From contig OY755187.1 in assembly GCA_963576735.1 (NCBI GenBank), positions 2,294,001 through 2,358,000 on the forward strand: a DNA stretch of 64,000 nucleotides. Reading direction: 5' to 3'. Positions 39,401-43,155 of this stretch are shown here, in pieces (positions within the stretch are counted from its first letter, which is position 1; the number at the start of each line of letters is the position of its first letter). Position numbers and translations under genes: made by a program. Under the pieces are notes generated by a model, which made no database searches, was not told the DNA's origin, and was given only the letters and a program-made list of their open reading frames with translations. This DNA comes from Bedellia somnulentella (Eukaryota; Arthropoda; Insecta; Lepidoptera; Bedelliidae).

Positions 39401-42264
39401 TATTACGATAAATCAGTCTGCACTATCATACCAAAGTAGTAAATTTCACATAGAAAATTCAATTCAATCAAATCATCATCTGAAAATTTATTTAATTTAA
39501 ACCGGAACCGTTTGACGTATAAAACTGAAAATTCGGAATCTAGGTTCGTTGGATAATATATGTGAGCGTTAAAATGTGTGTGTTAGAAAGGAAGACTGTA
39601 ACTACTTAACGTTAGTACTTTGAATTTGGATTTCTTGAGTATAAGAGAACTGAAAAAGTACTAATCAATCAAGGAAAGAAAAACTTCGACACAAGGGCCA
39701 GCACGAGCGCTATTTTATCGACACGATAACGGTTAGAATGAGATGGCAGTATACGATACTAAGTAAATGCGTAAGAGATGGCTGCTTTATCCCACGCGAT
39801 AACTAGTTTAAACACGGCTCGTGCTTGCCCTTCTGGAAGATATATTTCTTAAACGGACAGATACAGGACTATTCAATTATCTATATACAAATAAGATATA
39901 TATTTATCATTAGCAGCTGCAGGACTTGAATTCGGTGCATCCTGGTCTACGCCCCAGTCGCTCTGCTAATTTGTAGGTAGAGGCCTCTGATACCAGTAAG
40001 GTGTTAAGAAGCAAGGAAAGACAAATTTCACAACAGTGCAGTGGTTCCGGCCGTGTAGTGCCGGCTTAGAATGTCGCTGCCCCTTTCTACCCACGGGTGT
40101 CGTAAGAGGCGACTAAGGGTATTGGGGCTTTTATTGGATTTTTGGGCGATGCGGTTGGAGACCCATCACCAAAAACCTTTATTTTTACAATCTTTTCCCC
40201 ACTCAACTTCCAAAAGTGGCTGAGGAATTTATAATTCCTTAGCTCTGGTTACCCCTTCTAGGGAAATATAGCCGTGAGTATATGTATGTATGCAGTGGTT
40301 ACTTGAGACCATAGCTTAGATGGCAAATCGGGATGTCGCGGGTTCAAGTCCTGCTGATGTTTTGCTTTCCTTATGGCAGTCCTTACTTAGGGTACGGCTA
40401 TGAGAAATATGTAATTGAGATATTACTATACATTGATTTATAATGTCAGGCTACTAGTGTCCAATGGGGTAGGCAGTAACTATCCTAATAGCCTTTTGTT
40501 AATGTTTGTACATATTTTCATACTTGCCTTTCATTGCGCTTGACCTTTATAGCCTCATACTGCTTTTCATCCAAATTATGTACTCTAGTGTAAATAATAT
40601 TTACACTGAATACATACATACATATACTCACGGCCATAAATCCCAAAAAGGGGCAGCCAGAGCGGCAGAGCTAGAAACTCCTCAGCCACTTTTGGAACAT
40701 GATAGGGAACAAGATGGTGAAAATAAGTATCGTTGGTGATAGAACTCCATCCGTATCGCCCAAAAACAACTTTAAAAAAGCGCCCTACCTTTAGTCGCCT
40801 CTAACTACACCTGCGGGTGGAAAGGGGTAGTGACATTTTTAGCCGTCGCTACACGGCATTCTATTATGTATATATCCCTGTCCAACCATATAAAGACTAA
40901 GGCGATCAAGGGCATGGGGCTTTTTAAGTGAATGTTGAGGGATGTGGCTGAAAATTCATTACCCTTTGGTACTTTACTTTTACTATCTTTTTTTAATTAA
41001 ATTCCTAAAGTGGTTGAGGAATTGTTTATTTCAAGGCACTGACTACCATAATAGTAAAATATATTATGATAAATATAGATATTTCTGTTTTTTATCTTTT
41101 TCACCGCATTTACATACAGAGGACAGCTTCTATTAATTAGAAACAATATCTTATATGATGAAAAAGGTAAACTAATGCGGATTACCGGGTAAGTAGGGAA
41201 ATTACAAGTATAAATGAACATGCATGTCAACTCTTCCTTCTACTAACACTTATTTCCGTTACTCTTTGACCCCATTATTCTTTGTTCGTAAGCATGAAAA
41301 GTTTGAACATATAAATGGTACGGCTACGGCCACCCGTCTATTCCGACTTCTTAATTAACCATACTTTATCCGAATGCCATTATAAGTGTAAGAAATTATG
41401 CATCTCACAAATGATTAGGTACTTACTTCATGAAATTGGTAAGCCCTTCGACAATTTGAAATTATGGTAATATTCGTGTTTGTTTGTGGTAAGAAGTTCC
41501 CACATGATAAGAATATGATTTGTACTTCGCAATGCTACATTCCGCCGTCAACGACCGCGAAAAATTACCTACACATGTGACTAATGGAGTTTACAGATGT
41601 GTATGCGCGATTCAGTGATCGGTCTCCTAAGCGAGTGGGTGCGGGAATTCCTTATTCTCTGCCTTTTACATACAAGCTGAAACGAGCTCTATCCAACTGA
41701 GCTATGATAGTGGTTTGGTAAATAAATACAAATAGCACAAAATTATACTTCATTGTACAATTTTATCACACTTTAGTTTCTAAAGTCACTGACGAAGCTT
41801 TTTCCATAGTCCCGGCTACCTATCGCTTTTTGGGGTTCGAATTCAGTATAGGTATAGCAGGCAGAATATAAATCCAAACAAAACTTATTATTTTAAGTTC
41901 GCGGGATGCGCAATGGATGAGGGCAAAACAGGACCGATCGTTGTGGAGACGTCTAAAGGATTTACATTTTCAAAACTTGTACAGATAGAGGTACTGTAAT
42001 TAACGCCTACAAATTAAACATTTCAAAACAAAAACGCCCGTATGGCCTCTCATGAACTGTAAGGCGTTACTTCAATTCTTACCAATTTACATACTCCAAT
42101 GTCCCAGGAATACAAAAGAAGATCAGCCCTGCGGGATAGCTACACGGAGACAGATGTAAACCTGCTGCGGGTATCGTCTGCGGCTTCGGTCGCCAGCGGG
42201 GCTACTGACCGCAGCGGGAACACCGATATCGTCGAGGAGTATGTCTGTGATGTGCCGTTTGCGG
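3367..42264 (+). CDS. Anks1: ANKS1/Odin/AIDA-1-like gene, ten exons joined, both ends missing
   Basis: Ten exons with GT/AG sites and matching phases run for 4,052 coding nt. Five exons encode ankyrin repeats that line up with vertebrate ANKS1[40 protein letters not shown] and [12 protein letters not shown]. Family members are cytoplasmic adaptors with N-terminal ankyrin repeats, two SAM domains and a PTB domain; the vertebrate proteins act in receptor tyrosine kinase (Eph, EGFR) signalling and at synapses. Here the ankyrin block is followed by a very long disordered linker with three YEN[IV] motifs. The start codon is upstream of 3367. The SAM and PTB exons should follow 42264, where the last exon ends in phase 1. 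Splicing is inferred, not proven; a transcript would settle it. Confidence 0.88.
3868..4055 (-). mobile_element. LINE-C 3' fragment
   Basis: Reverse copy in the first visible intron. It shows TTCACGCCATTAGTTCCC, GGCAGAGACTATCGATCGCC and the complement of the conserved TTGATGGATGTAAACGAAGC coding block. It is fairly intact, so comparatively young. Confidence 0.8.
4307..4463 (+). CDS. Anks1: Exon 2: ankyrin repeats 1-2
   Basis: 157 nt between TTACAG and donor GTAAGT. It encodes [12 protein letters not shown], then [20 protein letters not shown], then [16 protein letters not shown]. This finishes repeat 1 and encodes repeat 2; LHLAAWKGD is almost identical to vertebrate ANKS1. The incoming base A completes an Arg codon with the AG of exon 1. 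It ends in phase 0. Confidence 0.93.
4634..4768. repeat. Palindromic MITE (type M2), copy 1
   Basis: 135-bp near-perfect inverted repeat. The left arm CGCCCGATTTCTGAATTGAG is mirrored at the right end as CTCAATTCAGATATCAGGCG, and the arms meet near the centre. A second copy of almost the same length is at 36359-36496. It has no coding capacity. Confidence 0.85.
5150..5295 (+). CDS. Anks1: Exon 3: ankyrin repeats 3 and start of 4
   Basis: 146 nt from CCCTAG to donor GTAGGT. It encodes [36 protein letters not shown] and [13 protein letters not shown]. This is repeat 3 and the first half of repeat 4. The [10 protein letters not shown] segment matches LDLAALYGR in vertebrate ANKS1. It enters in phase 0 and leaves with AG, matching the next exon. 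A decayed partial copy lies just downstream (5354-5427). Confidence 0.93.
5354..5427 (+). pseudogene. Relic duplicate of exon 3
   Basis: About 60 bp after exon 3, the stretch TATCACAAGAAGCC...AAGAATATT matches the exon 3 stretch TATCACGAGGAGCC...AAGAATATT at roughly 28 of 35 bases by eye, with six of seven differences being transitions. A donor-like GGCAG|GTAAG follows where the exon 3 copy would end. The reading frame contains stops. I read it as an old partial exon duplication; chance is the alternative. Confidence 0.55.
5965..6220 (-). repeat. R1 short retroelement
   Basis: Reverse R1, near full length: ACTCACGGCTATATTTCCC, GGTGATGGGTCTCCAACCGC, CTCTTACGACACCCGTGGG, ending GCACTACACGGC. 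Confidence 0.88.
6391..6545 (+). repeat. SINE-A partial copy
   Basis: Carries the SINE-A middle section (TGATTGTTAACGGTGAG, GGAAACCCACAT, GCCCCCTATCACGCGAG, GGTACTCTGAACACC) and breaks off at CTGCCACCCCTTC, inside the shared 3' block. It is immediately followed by an R1 3' end. Confidence 0.8.
6575..6660 (+). repeat. R1 3' end abutting a dead exon copy
   Basis: The last part of R1 (GTGGCTAAGGAATTTC, CTCTGGCTACCCCTTCTAGG, then (TATG)n). The tail stops 16 bp before the AG of the pseudoexon that follows. Confidence 0.8.
6677..6782 (+). pseudogene. Dead duplicate of exon 4
   Basis: After CATTTCATAG comes GGTTAGAAACAGTGCA, the same start as true exon 4 at 7087. It reads [20 protein letters not shown], against [20 protein letters not shown] in the real exon, then meets TGA and an indel. 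The last third has decayed and has no clear donor. It keeps an acceptor, so it could act as a poison exon, but it is more likely inert. Confidence 0.85.
6915..7070 (+). repeat. SINE-A 3' half abutting exon 4
   Basis: GGCCTGCCCCCTATCGCGTG through CCTCTGCCAACCCCTTCG and the tail TTATGTTATG. The tail ends exactly 16 bp before the exon 4 splice acceptor, so the intron's branch point must lie in SINE sequence. Confidence 0.85.
7087..7212 (+). CDS. Anks1: Exon 4: ankyrin repeats 4-5
   Basis: 126 nt from CCATAG to donor GTAAGT. It encodes [20 protein letters not shown], then [22 protein letters not shown] in part. This is the second helix of repeat 4, a loop slightly longer than usual, and the first half of repeat 5 (vertebrate: TPLHLAARNGHK). 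The first base G completes Arg with AG of exon 3; the final AA joins A of exon 5 to make Lys. An upstream dead copy is at 6677-6782. Confidence 0.92.
7262..7506 (+). repeat. R1 short retroelement, full length
   Basis: Head GCTGTGTAGTGTCGGC, middle GGGCGATGCGGTTGGAGACC, 3' block CTCTGGCTACCCTTTCTAGG, short (TATG) tail. Confidence 0.9.
7968..8080 (+). repeat. R1 3' half
   Basis: Begins within the R1 body at CATCTTTTCCCCACTC and runs through CTCTGGCTACCC and GCCGTGAGTATATG into (TATG)n. It is 5'-truncated, as expected of target-primed reverse transcription. Confidence 0.85.
8081..9404. other. Intron, nothing recognised
   Basis: AT-rich intronic sequence between R1 fragments. No exon, no convincing ORF and no repeat that I can match. 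Confidence 0.5.
9405..9485 (-). repeat. Degenerate R1 5' end
   Basis: AATACCCAGTCGCCTCCTAC and TACTCTCGATACTACACC are recognisable but diverged from the R1 head read in reverse. Confidence 0.5.
9963..10327 (+). repeat. SINE-A, full length
   Basis: Starts with a tRNA-like head: GACGTGATAGCTCAATGGGT (A box region) and a B-box-like ATTCAAATCCC. The body has TTAATTTATCATGGTTGTTA, GCCCCCTATCACGTGAG and GGGTACTCTGAACACCAG. The 3' block is CCTCTGCCAACCCCTTCGGG with tail (ATGTT)n. About 365 bp. This is the usual architecture of a lepidopteran tRNA-derived SINE. Confidence 0.92.
10435..10650. repeat. Two R1 pieces fused head to head
   Basis: 10435-10545 is reverse R1 (GGGATAGCCATAACC, CAGCCACTTTGGAAATTAAG). 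It switches at about 10545 to forward R1 (TTGCCGGCTTAGAATGTCGC, GGCGATGCGGTTGGAG). The second piece stops before its 3' block. It looks like a recombination product, not a single insertion. Confidence 0.7.
11023..11249 (+). CDS. Anks1: Exon 5: ankyrin repeats 5-6 and cap
   Basis: 227 nt from CAACAG to donor GTAAGT. It encodes [59 protein letters not shown] and [16 protein letters not shown]. This finishes repeat 5, encodes repeat 6, and adds a capping helix. GTALHEAA and the GKTVIDVL segment correspond to GSALHEAA and GRTVLDIL of vertebrate ANKS1, so this is the end of the ankyrin block. It leaves with one base (G). Confidence 0.94.
11609..11808. mobile_element. MITE-like element with 11-bp flanking repeat
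   Basis: GACCATACAACCAAC (11613-11627) and its complement GTTGGTTGTATGGTC (11794-11808) bound about 200 bp. CTGTCTTTGAC occurs directly outside at 11598-11608 and again at 11809-11819, reading as a target-site duplication. A 9-11 bp duplication would fit a Mutator-like element, but the superfamily is a guess. Confidence 0.65.
12147..12312 (+). repeat. SINE-A 3' half
   Basis: CGGCGATAGGCCTGCCCCC through CCTCTGCCAACCCCTTCGG and a (ATGTT)n-like tail. 5'-truncated. The tail runs into TA-repeats and two large palindromes. Confidence 0.88.
12349..12402. repeat. Perfect 54-bp palindrome centred on (TA)n
   Basis: ATAACACTATATAACTAAT followed by (TA)n and then the exact complement ATTAGTTATATAGTGTTAT. 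No loop. Confidence 0.9.
12406..12461. repeat. Perfect 56-bp palindrome centred on (AT)n
   Basis: GTATGTGTGTGTTAGAC, (AT)n, then GTCTAACACACACATAC. It begins three bases after the previous palindrome and has different arms. Confidence 0.9.
12836..13035 (-). repeat. R1 short retroelement
   Basis: Reverse R1: GGGGTAGCCAGAAC, GGTGATGGGTCC, TTGCCTCTTACGACACCCGT, GCACTACACGGCC. Confidence 0.85.
13037..13610. repeat. Intronic tandem duplication, unit about 420 bp
   Basis: 13041-13190 and 13459-13605 are near-identical: TCTCCAATATA, GAATTATGCAATGCAATAAC, CACGTCTGTACACTGACGAC, CAAGACGATGGTGACGTCTG. Each copy follows an R1 in the same orientation, so the repeating unit seems to be R1 plus about 170 bp of single-copy intron. 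Confidence 0.85.
13215..13433 (-). repeat. R1 short retroelement, second unit of the duplication
   Basis: ACTCACATACATACATAATC, GGGGTAGCCAGAG, CTCAGCCACTTTTGG, then an abbreviated middle and ATTCTAAGCCGGCACTACCG. Confidence 0.8.
13787..14111 (+). repeat. SINE-A, diverged full-length copy
   Basis: tRNA-like head GAGATAGCTCAGTGG and B-box-like GTTGAATTCCCGG; body TATCATGGTTGTTAACGG; 3' block CCTCTGCCAACCCCTTCG. Confidence 0.88.
14440..14500 (-). mobile_element. Degenerate LINE-C 3' scrap
   Basis: ACTCACGCCATAAATGACAT, GGGGTTGGCAGATACTAGAT, resembling the complement of the LINE-C 3' end but strongly diverged. Confidence 0.5.
14705..14940 (-). repeat. R1 with clear target-site duplication
   Basis: Full reverse R1. 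CTTATAAGAACA lies just left of the (TATG)n tail and again just right of the R1 head, giving a 12-bp target-site duplication. This is direct support for R1 being a retroposed (SINE-like) unit. Confidence 0.9.
15974..16070 (+). CDS. Anks1: Exon 6: linker after the ankyrin repeats
   Basis: 97 nt from TCGTAG to donor GTGAGT. It encodes [20 protein letters not shown], then [12 protein letters not shown]. It enters with two bases (AA, completing Glu with the G of exon 5) and leaves with AT, which becomes Met with the first G of exon 7. It is an acidic, Pro/Tyr-containing linker with no domain that I recognise. The exon begins with an in-frame ATG at 15979, which could serve as a start if a first exon upstream were used. 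Confidence 0.85.
16269..16406. repeat. MITE-like element, 15-bp terminal inverted repeats
   Basis: AATGGTAAGACAGAT at 16269-16283 is mirrored exactly as ATCTGTCTTACCATT at 16392-16406. The 138-bp interior has no coding capacity. I see no clear target-site duplication. Confidence 0.65.
16407..17512. other. Intron, nothing recognised
   Basis: AT-rich intron between exons 6 and 7, with a slightly GC-richer patch near 16760-17040. It contains GAGGGGCCATGTTTTGCC-like sequence at about 17250 but no ORF of note. It ends in the acceptor GTTTTGCAG of exon 7. Confidence 0.45.
17513..19994 (+). CDS. Anks1: Exon 7: giant 827-codon disordered linker
   Basis: A single open exon of 2,482 nt from TTTGCAG to TCG|GTAAGT. 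The protein is rich in Ser, Asn, Asp, Lys and Thr and looks mostly disordered. It includes a basic start ([10 protein letters not shown]), a Pro-rich patch (KPQPPPRPT), two VYENI motifs at 18252 and 18342, many acidic and Ser clusters, and a Cys-rich patch near 19110-19170 ([12 protein letters not shown]). A well-formed block around 18800-19000 ([20 protein letters not shown]) may be a folded or conserved module. Near the 3' end a short tandem repeat encodes [19 protein letters not shown]. It ends in phase 0. Vertebrate ANKS1 linkers are not coded in one exon of this size, so this is either an insect feature or a fused exon. Confidence 0.9.
19995..20734. other. Start of a 14.8-kb intron, nothing recognised
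   Basis: AT-rich sequence after the exon 7 donor. The exon frame runs on to a stop at 20124-20126 if splicing fails, so a read-through isoform with a different tail is possible but unsupported. Confidence 0.4.
20735..20938 (+). repeat. R1, diverged 5' end
   Basis: GAGGCAACTAACGGTATTGG, GGCGATGTGGTTGGAGACCC, CTCTGGCTACCCC, ending in (TATG)n. Confidence 0.85.
21054..21191. mobile_element. 138-bp MITE (type M1), copy 1
   Basis: Starts AGGGCAAGCACGAGC and ends GCTCGTGCTTGCTCT, the near-exact complement. Two more copies of exactly the same length are at 39694 and 47716. This copy is in the opposite orientation to them. Confidence 0.88.
21423..21672 (+). repeat. R1, full length
   Basis: Head GCCGTGTTGTGCCGGC, middle GGCGATGCGGTTGGGGACCC, 3' block CTCTGGCTACCCCTTCTAGG, tail (TATG)n. 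Confidence 0.9.
21780..21920 (+). promoter_or_regulatory. Possible internal promoter with short non-coding exon
   Basis: A locally GC-richer, CpG-containing patch with TCAGTC (arthropod initiator consensus TCAGT) near 21792, followed by CGGTCCGGATACTCGAGTG and, about 125 bp on, TTTATTAT|GTAAGT, a perfect donor. No ATG opens a useful frame. It could give a 5' UTR exon for a short isoform starting in exon 8 or later. Speculative. Confidence 0.25.
22215..22555 (-). repeat. R1 plus a second R1 3' scrap
   Basis: 22303-22555 is a good reverse R1 with (CATA)n on its left. 22240-22300 is a separate short R1 3' piece (GGGGTAGCTAGAGCTAAGG). The two lie in tandem, same orientation. Confidence 0.85.
22640..23410 (+). 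repeat. Two degenerate R1 copies
   Basis: 22640-22850 keeps GATGTAGCTGGCCCATCACC and ATTTATAGCCGTGAGTATG. 23170-23410 keeps GTCGGCTTAGAATGGTACTT and GATGTGGCTGGAGACC. Both are old and rich in differences. Confidence 0.6.
23820..23915. mobile_element. Remnant of MITE M1
   Basis: AACTAGATATCGCGTGGTAT and CGTATACTGTCTTCTCATTC resemble the M1 interior, but both terminal repeats are lost. Confidence 0.6.
23999..24965 (+). mobile_element. Helitron-like non-autonomous element
   Basis: The 5' end A|TCTATACTTATAATAAATC and the 3' end CTAG|T follow the Helitron rule (5' TC, 3' CTRR, insertion between A and T) and resemble ends common in lepidopteran Helitrons. GC-rich sequence with a short inverted repeat precedes the CTAG. 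The interior has a (CTGT)n microsatellite at 24121-24168 and TTCCTTATGGAAACAAAAAC. No Rep/helicase coding is present. Confidence 0.6.
24121..24168. repeat. (GTCT)n microsatellite
   Basis: About twelve tandem GTCT units with one interruption, inside the Helitron-like element. It creates a low-complexity CLSV peptide in one frame, which is not a gene. Confidence 0.95.
25525..25880 (-). repeat. SINE-A, full length
   Basis: Reverse copy: AAACGTTCACGCCGAATATC, GTTGGCAGAGG, AACAACCATGATAAATTAAC, ending in the tRNA-like head CCATTGAGCTATCACGG. Confidence 0.92.
26185..26420 (+). repeat. R1, somewhat diverged
   Basis: CCCCCTTTCTATCCACGGGT, GGCGATGCTGTTGGAGACCC, CTCTGGCTACTCC, GCCGTGAGTATATG. Confidence 0.82.
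26437..26820 (-). repeat. SINE-A with target-site duplication
   Basis: Reverse full-length SINE-A with (AACAT)n on its left. ATCTTAGATAACA occurs at both outer edges (about 26432 and 26820), a 13-bp target-site duplication. Confidence 0.92.
27105..27355 (-). repeat. R1 with target-site duplication
   Basis: Reverse full-length R1. TATTGATGGAC is found just left of the tail (about 27090) and just right of the head (about 27358), an 11-bp target-site duplication. Confidence 0.92.
27384..27750 (+). repeat. SINE-A with target-site duplication
   Basis: Forward full-length copy beginning CCGTGATAGCCCAGTGGGTA and ending with the (ATGTT) tail. TTATCCAATTTAA lies on both sides (about 27369 and 27749). 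Confidence 0.93.
28361..28748 (-). repeat. SINE-A with probable target-site duplication
   Basis: Reverse full-length copy with (AACAT)n left tail. ATACTTTAATA is present to the left (about 28350) and to the right (about 28751). Confidence 0.9.
28780..29018 (-). repeat. R1, diverged
   Basis: AAAAGGGGTAGCCAGAGG, GGTGATGGGTCGCCAACAGC, GCCGGCACTACACAGC. Confidence 0.82.
29800..30132 (+). repeat. SINE-A nested in the fold-back left arm
   Basis: A full tRNA-like head to tail copy. TATTTAAGTA is duplicated at 29790-29799 and 30133-30142, so this insertion happened after the arms formed: the right arm has one uninterrupted TATTTAAGTA-equivalent site. Confidence 0.95.
30250..30425 (+). pseudogene. 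Non-LTR retrotransposon ORF scrap in the fold-back centre
   Basis: In shifting frames it reads [11 protein letters not shown], then IRNEEVR, then VAMG-like sequence near AAGTGGCAATGGGCGGGG. This resembles the part of a LINE reverse-transcriptase ORF that runs [13 protein letters not shown]...RNEEIRRR...KWQWAGH in many arthropod elements. It has frameshifts and is not functional. Confidence 0.7.
31352..31712. mobile_element. MITE-like element rich in ACAATTGT
   Basis: GGCTCCGATTTCACCA at the left mirrors TGGTGAAATTGGAGCC at the right (one mismatch). The interior has many copies of the palindrome ACAATTGT. About 361 bp, no coding capacity. Confidence 0.7.
31855..31975 (+). repeat. R1 3' half
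   Basis: CATCTTTTCGCCACTCAACT, CTTAGCTCTGGCTACC, GGGATTTATAGGCGTGAG, then TATGTATG. Confidence 0.8.
32032..32110 (-). repeat. SINE-A 3' scrap
   Basis: ATGTTCACGCCATATTTCTC, GAGTGGCAG and ACACCAGGTGACATG, the reverse of the SINE-A 3' block, diverged. Confidence 0.6.
32653..32975 (+). repeat. SINE-A, full length
   Basis: GACGTGATAGCTCTGTGG head, body TTATGGTTGTTAACGGTGAG, a deletion in the GCCCCCTATC segment, and CCTCTGCCAACCCCTTC at the 3' end. Confidence 0.88.
34070..34174 (+). pseudogene. Truncated duplicate of exon 8, ends in stop
   Basis: Acceptor CCACCCAG, then [20 protein letters not shown] and [14 protein letters not shown] followed by TAG. The first 27 codons are nearly identical to exon 8 at the DNA level; the last third of the exon and its donor are lost. 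It stays in phase 0 with exon 7, so if spliced in it would end the protein after 34 residues. AATAAA occurs downstream at about 34417. It is either a decayed exon or an alternative terminal exon. Confidence 0.8.
34488..34680 (-). mobile_element. Degenerate LINE-C 3' fragment
   Basis: CACTGACGCCATTCGTTCCC, GAGACTATCGTTCGCCACT and TCTTCGTCTATATTCATCAG resemble the reversed LINE-C 3' end. Confidence 0.65.
34835..34963 (+). CDS. Anks1: Exon 8: GC-rich Pro/Ser linker
   Basis: 129 nt from CACCTAG to donor CCG|GTATGA, 43 codons, phase 0 at both ends. It encodes [35 protein letters not shown] and QDDLDDIP. The core is strikingly GC-rich compared with its surroundings. It fits the phases of exons 7 and 9, and the upstream copy with a stop does not, so this is the working exon. 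RRHLSVSPS is a plausible basophilic kinase site. No domain recognised. Confidence 0.85.
34927..35240 (+). repeat. Tandem duplication of exon 8 3' end plus intron
   Basis: GCATGCGCGGAGTCAGGACG at 34927 recurs as GCATGCGAGGAGTCAGGACG at about 35086, followed in both by GAT-ATA...GTATGAT, TTAGCTATGTG and GAAATCGGTTCA or GAAATTGGTTCA. Unit about 158 bp. The second copy has the donor changed to CTGTATGA but no acceptor, so it is not an exon. Confidence 0.85.
35652..36101 (+). CDS. Anks1: Exon 9: 150-codon linker with YENV motif
   Basis: 450 nt from GTTACAG to donor CAG|GTTAGT, phase 0 at both ends. It starts [20 protein letters not shown] and contains [16 protein letters not shown], the motif VMYENVVM (YEN at 35817), a basic stretch ending [30 protein letters not shown], and a Pro-rich tail [12 protein letters not shown]. 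It is likely disordered with short docking motifs. The codon composition is much more GC-balanced than exon 7. If the donor is not used, the frame continues only to a stop at 36117-36119. Confidence 0.9.
36359..36496. repeat. Palindromic MITE (type M2), copy 2
   Basis: CGACCGATTTCTGAATTGAG at the left, CTCAATTCAGAAATCGGGCG at the right. Same ends as 4634-4768; the centre has drifted. Confidence 0.85.
36497..37365. other. Intron, nothing recognised
   Basis: AT-rich sequence with no matched repeats. It ends in a good polypyrimidine tract and acceptor (CAACTATTTCAG) that opens the candidate terminal exon. Confidence 0.45.
37366..37437 (+). CDS. Candidate alternative last exon
   Basis: After acceptor CTATTTCAG the frame continues in phase 0 from exon 9 as [23 protein letters not shown] and stops at TGA 37435-37437. 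Two AATAAA signals follow within 25 bp. No GT donor makes it an internal exon. If used, the protein would end before exon 10 and lack the SAM and PTB domains. The peptide is charged and helix-like, but I recognise no family match. It could be a chance acceptor, since the surrounding DNA is AT-rich. Confidence 0.45.
   Translation, partial: RIMEVIEEIRIRKKSQGDLMENC
37448..37462 (+). terminator. Possible polyadenylation signals
   Basis: AATAAA at 37448-37453 and 37457-37462, just after the stop of the candidate last exon. T-rich sequence follows. AATAAA is common by chance in DNA this AT-rich. Confidence 0.35.
37463..39690. other. Intron, mostly unrecognised
   Basis: Contains an (AAT)n microsatellite at about 37737-37760 followed by TTTATTTCTCCAAAA, like a reversed non-LTR retroelement tail, and a scrap of R4 at 39670-39690 (AAGGAAAGAAAAACTTCGAC). 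Nothing else stands out. Confidence 0.5.
39694..39831. mobile_element. 138-bp MITE (type M1), copy 2
   Basis: AGGGCCAGCACGAGC to CTCGTGCTTGCCCT, exactly 138 bp, opposite orientation to copy 1 and the same as copy 3. Confidence 0.9.
40047..40300 (+). repeat. R1, full length
   Basis: GCCGTGTAGTGCCGGC head, GGCGATGCGGTTGGAGACCC, CTCTGGTTACCCCTTCTAGG, GCCGTGAGTATATG and (TATG)n. One of the best-preserved copies. Confidence 0.92.
40605..41045. repeat. R1 reverse copy followed by degenerate forward R1
   Basis: 40605-40857 is a clear reverse R1 with (CATA)n. 40910-41045 is an old forward remnant (GGGATGTGGCTGAAAATTC, GTGGTTGAGGAATTG). Confidence 0.75.
42108..42264 (+). CDS. Anks1: Exon 10: linker before the expected SAM domains
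   Basis: 157 nt from GTCCCAG to donor GCGG|GTAAGT. It encodes [40 protein letters not shown] and [13 protein letters not shown] in part. It enters in phase 0 and leaves in phase 1. The acidic EEYVCDVPF end is a good candidate for a conserved short motif. The last 31 bases and the donor are present again 400 bp downstream within a perfect tandem duplication, so two donors exist but only one acceptor. No later exon is visible in the window. Confidence 0.83.
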
Positions 42265-43033
42265 GTAAGTTTTAGATTATACTAGCACACCTGCAGGTAC
42301 AGGATTTGTCAAAAATGAAGGAGGTTATCAATTTGTCGGGATACGGGAATAACCGGAGATCAAGTTAGCACAACATAGAAACAATACATATTCGTGACGT
42401 TTTTACACTAGAATTCCTTCACGATGGTGTTGGGTAAACGGTTCAATAACATTAGTACTCAACACACTGTGGTAAGAGATACTTTCTCGACGATATATTA
42501 AACAATATGTAATACATAATTTAAATCTTTTTGTTCATGAAAACCTCATGTGGGGATTATTACTAATAAACAAAGAATAAATAAAGGAAAGAAAAATTTC
42601 GACACAGGCGGGATTCGAACCCGCGACCTCGGGGAGGAGTATGTCTGTGATGTGCCGTTTGCGGGTAAGTTTTAGATTATACTAGCACACCTGCAGGTAC
42701 AGGATTTGTCAAAAATGAAGGAGGTTATCAATTTGTCGGGATACGGGAATAACCGGAGATCAAGTTAGCACAACATAGAAACAATACATATTCGTGACGT
42801 TTTTACACTAGAATTCCTTCACGATGGTGTTGGGTAAACGGTTCAATAACATTAGTACTCAACACACTGTGGTAAGAGATACTTTCTCGACGATATATTA
42901 AACAATATGTAATACATAATTTAAATCTTTTTGTTCATGAAAACCTCATGTGGGGATTATTACTAATAAACAAAGAATAAATAAAGGAAAGAAAAATTTC
43001 GACACAGGCGGGATTCGAACCCGCGACCTCGGG
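42234..43033 (+). repeat. Perfect 2 x 400-bp tandem duplication over exon 10 3' end
   Basis: 42234-42633 and 42634-43033 are identical base for base in my line-by-line check. The unit starts at GAGGAGTATGTCTGTG inside exon 10, includes the donor, and ends inside the tRNA-like part of R4 at CCCGCGACCTCGGG. Zero divergence means a very recent event or an assembly error. Confidence 0.95.
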
Positions 43034-43155
43034 TATATACGCCCCCGTCGCTCTTGCCAACTGAGCTACCGTGATTCTTCTTCTTCGAGGTCGCGGGTTC
43101 GAATCCCGCCTGTGTCGAAATTTTTCTTTCCTTTATTTATTCTTTGTTTATTAAT
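42520..43155. repeat. R4 tRNA-like elements, two copies plus inverted third
   Basis: TTAAATCTTTTTGTTCATGA, TGGGGATTATTACTAATAAA, GGAAAGAAAAATTTCGACAC, then a reversed tRNA-like part with GGATTCGAACCCGCGACC (B box) and CCAACTGAGCTACCGTG (A box). At 43078-43155 the same sequence returns in inverted orientation, giving a hairpin with arms of about 65 bp. Confidence 0.85.
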
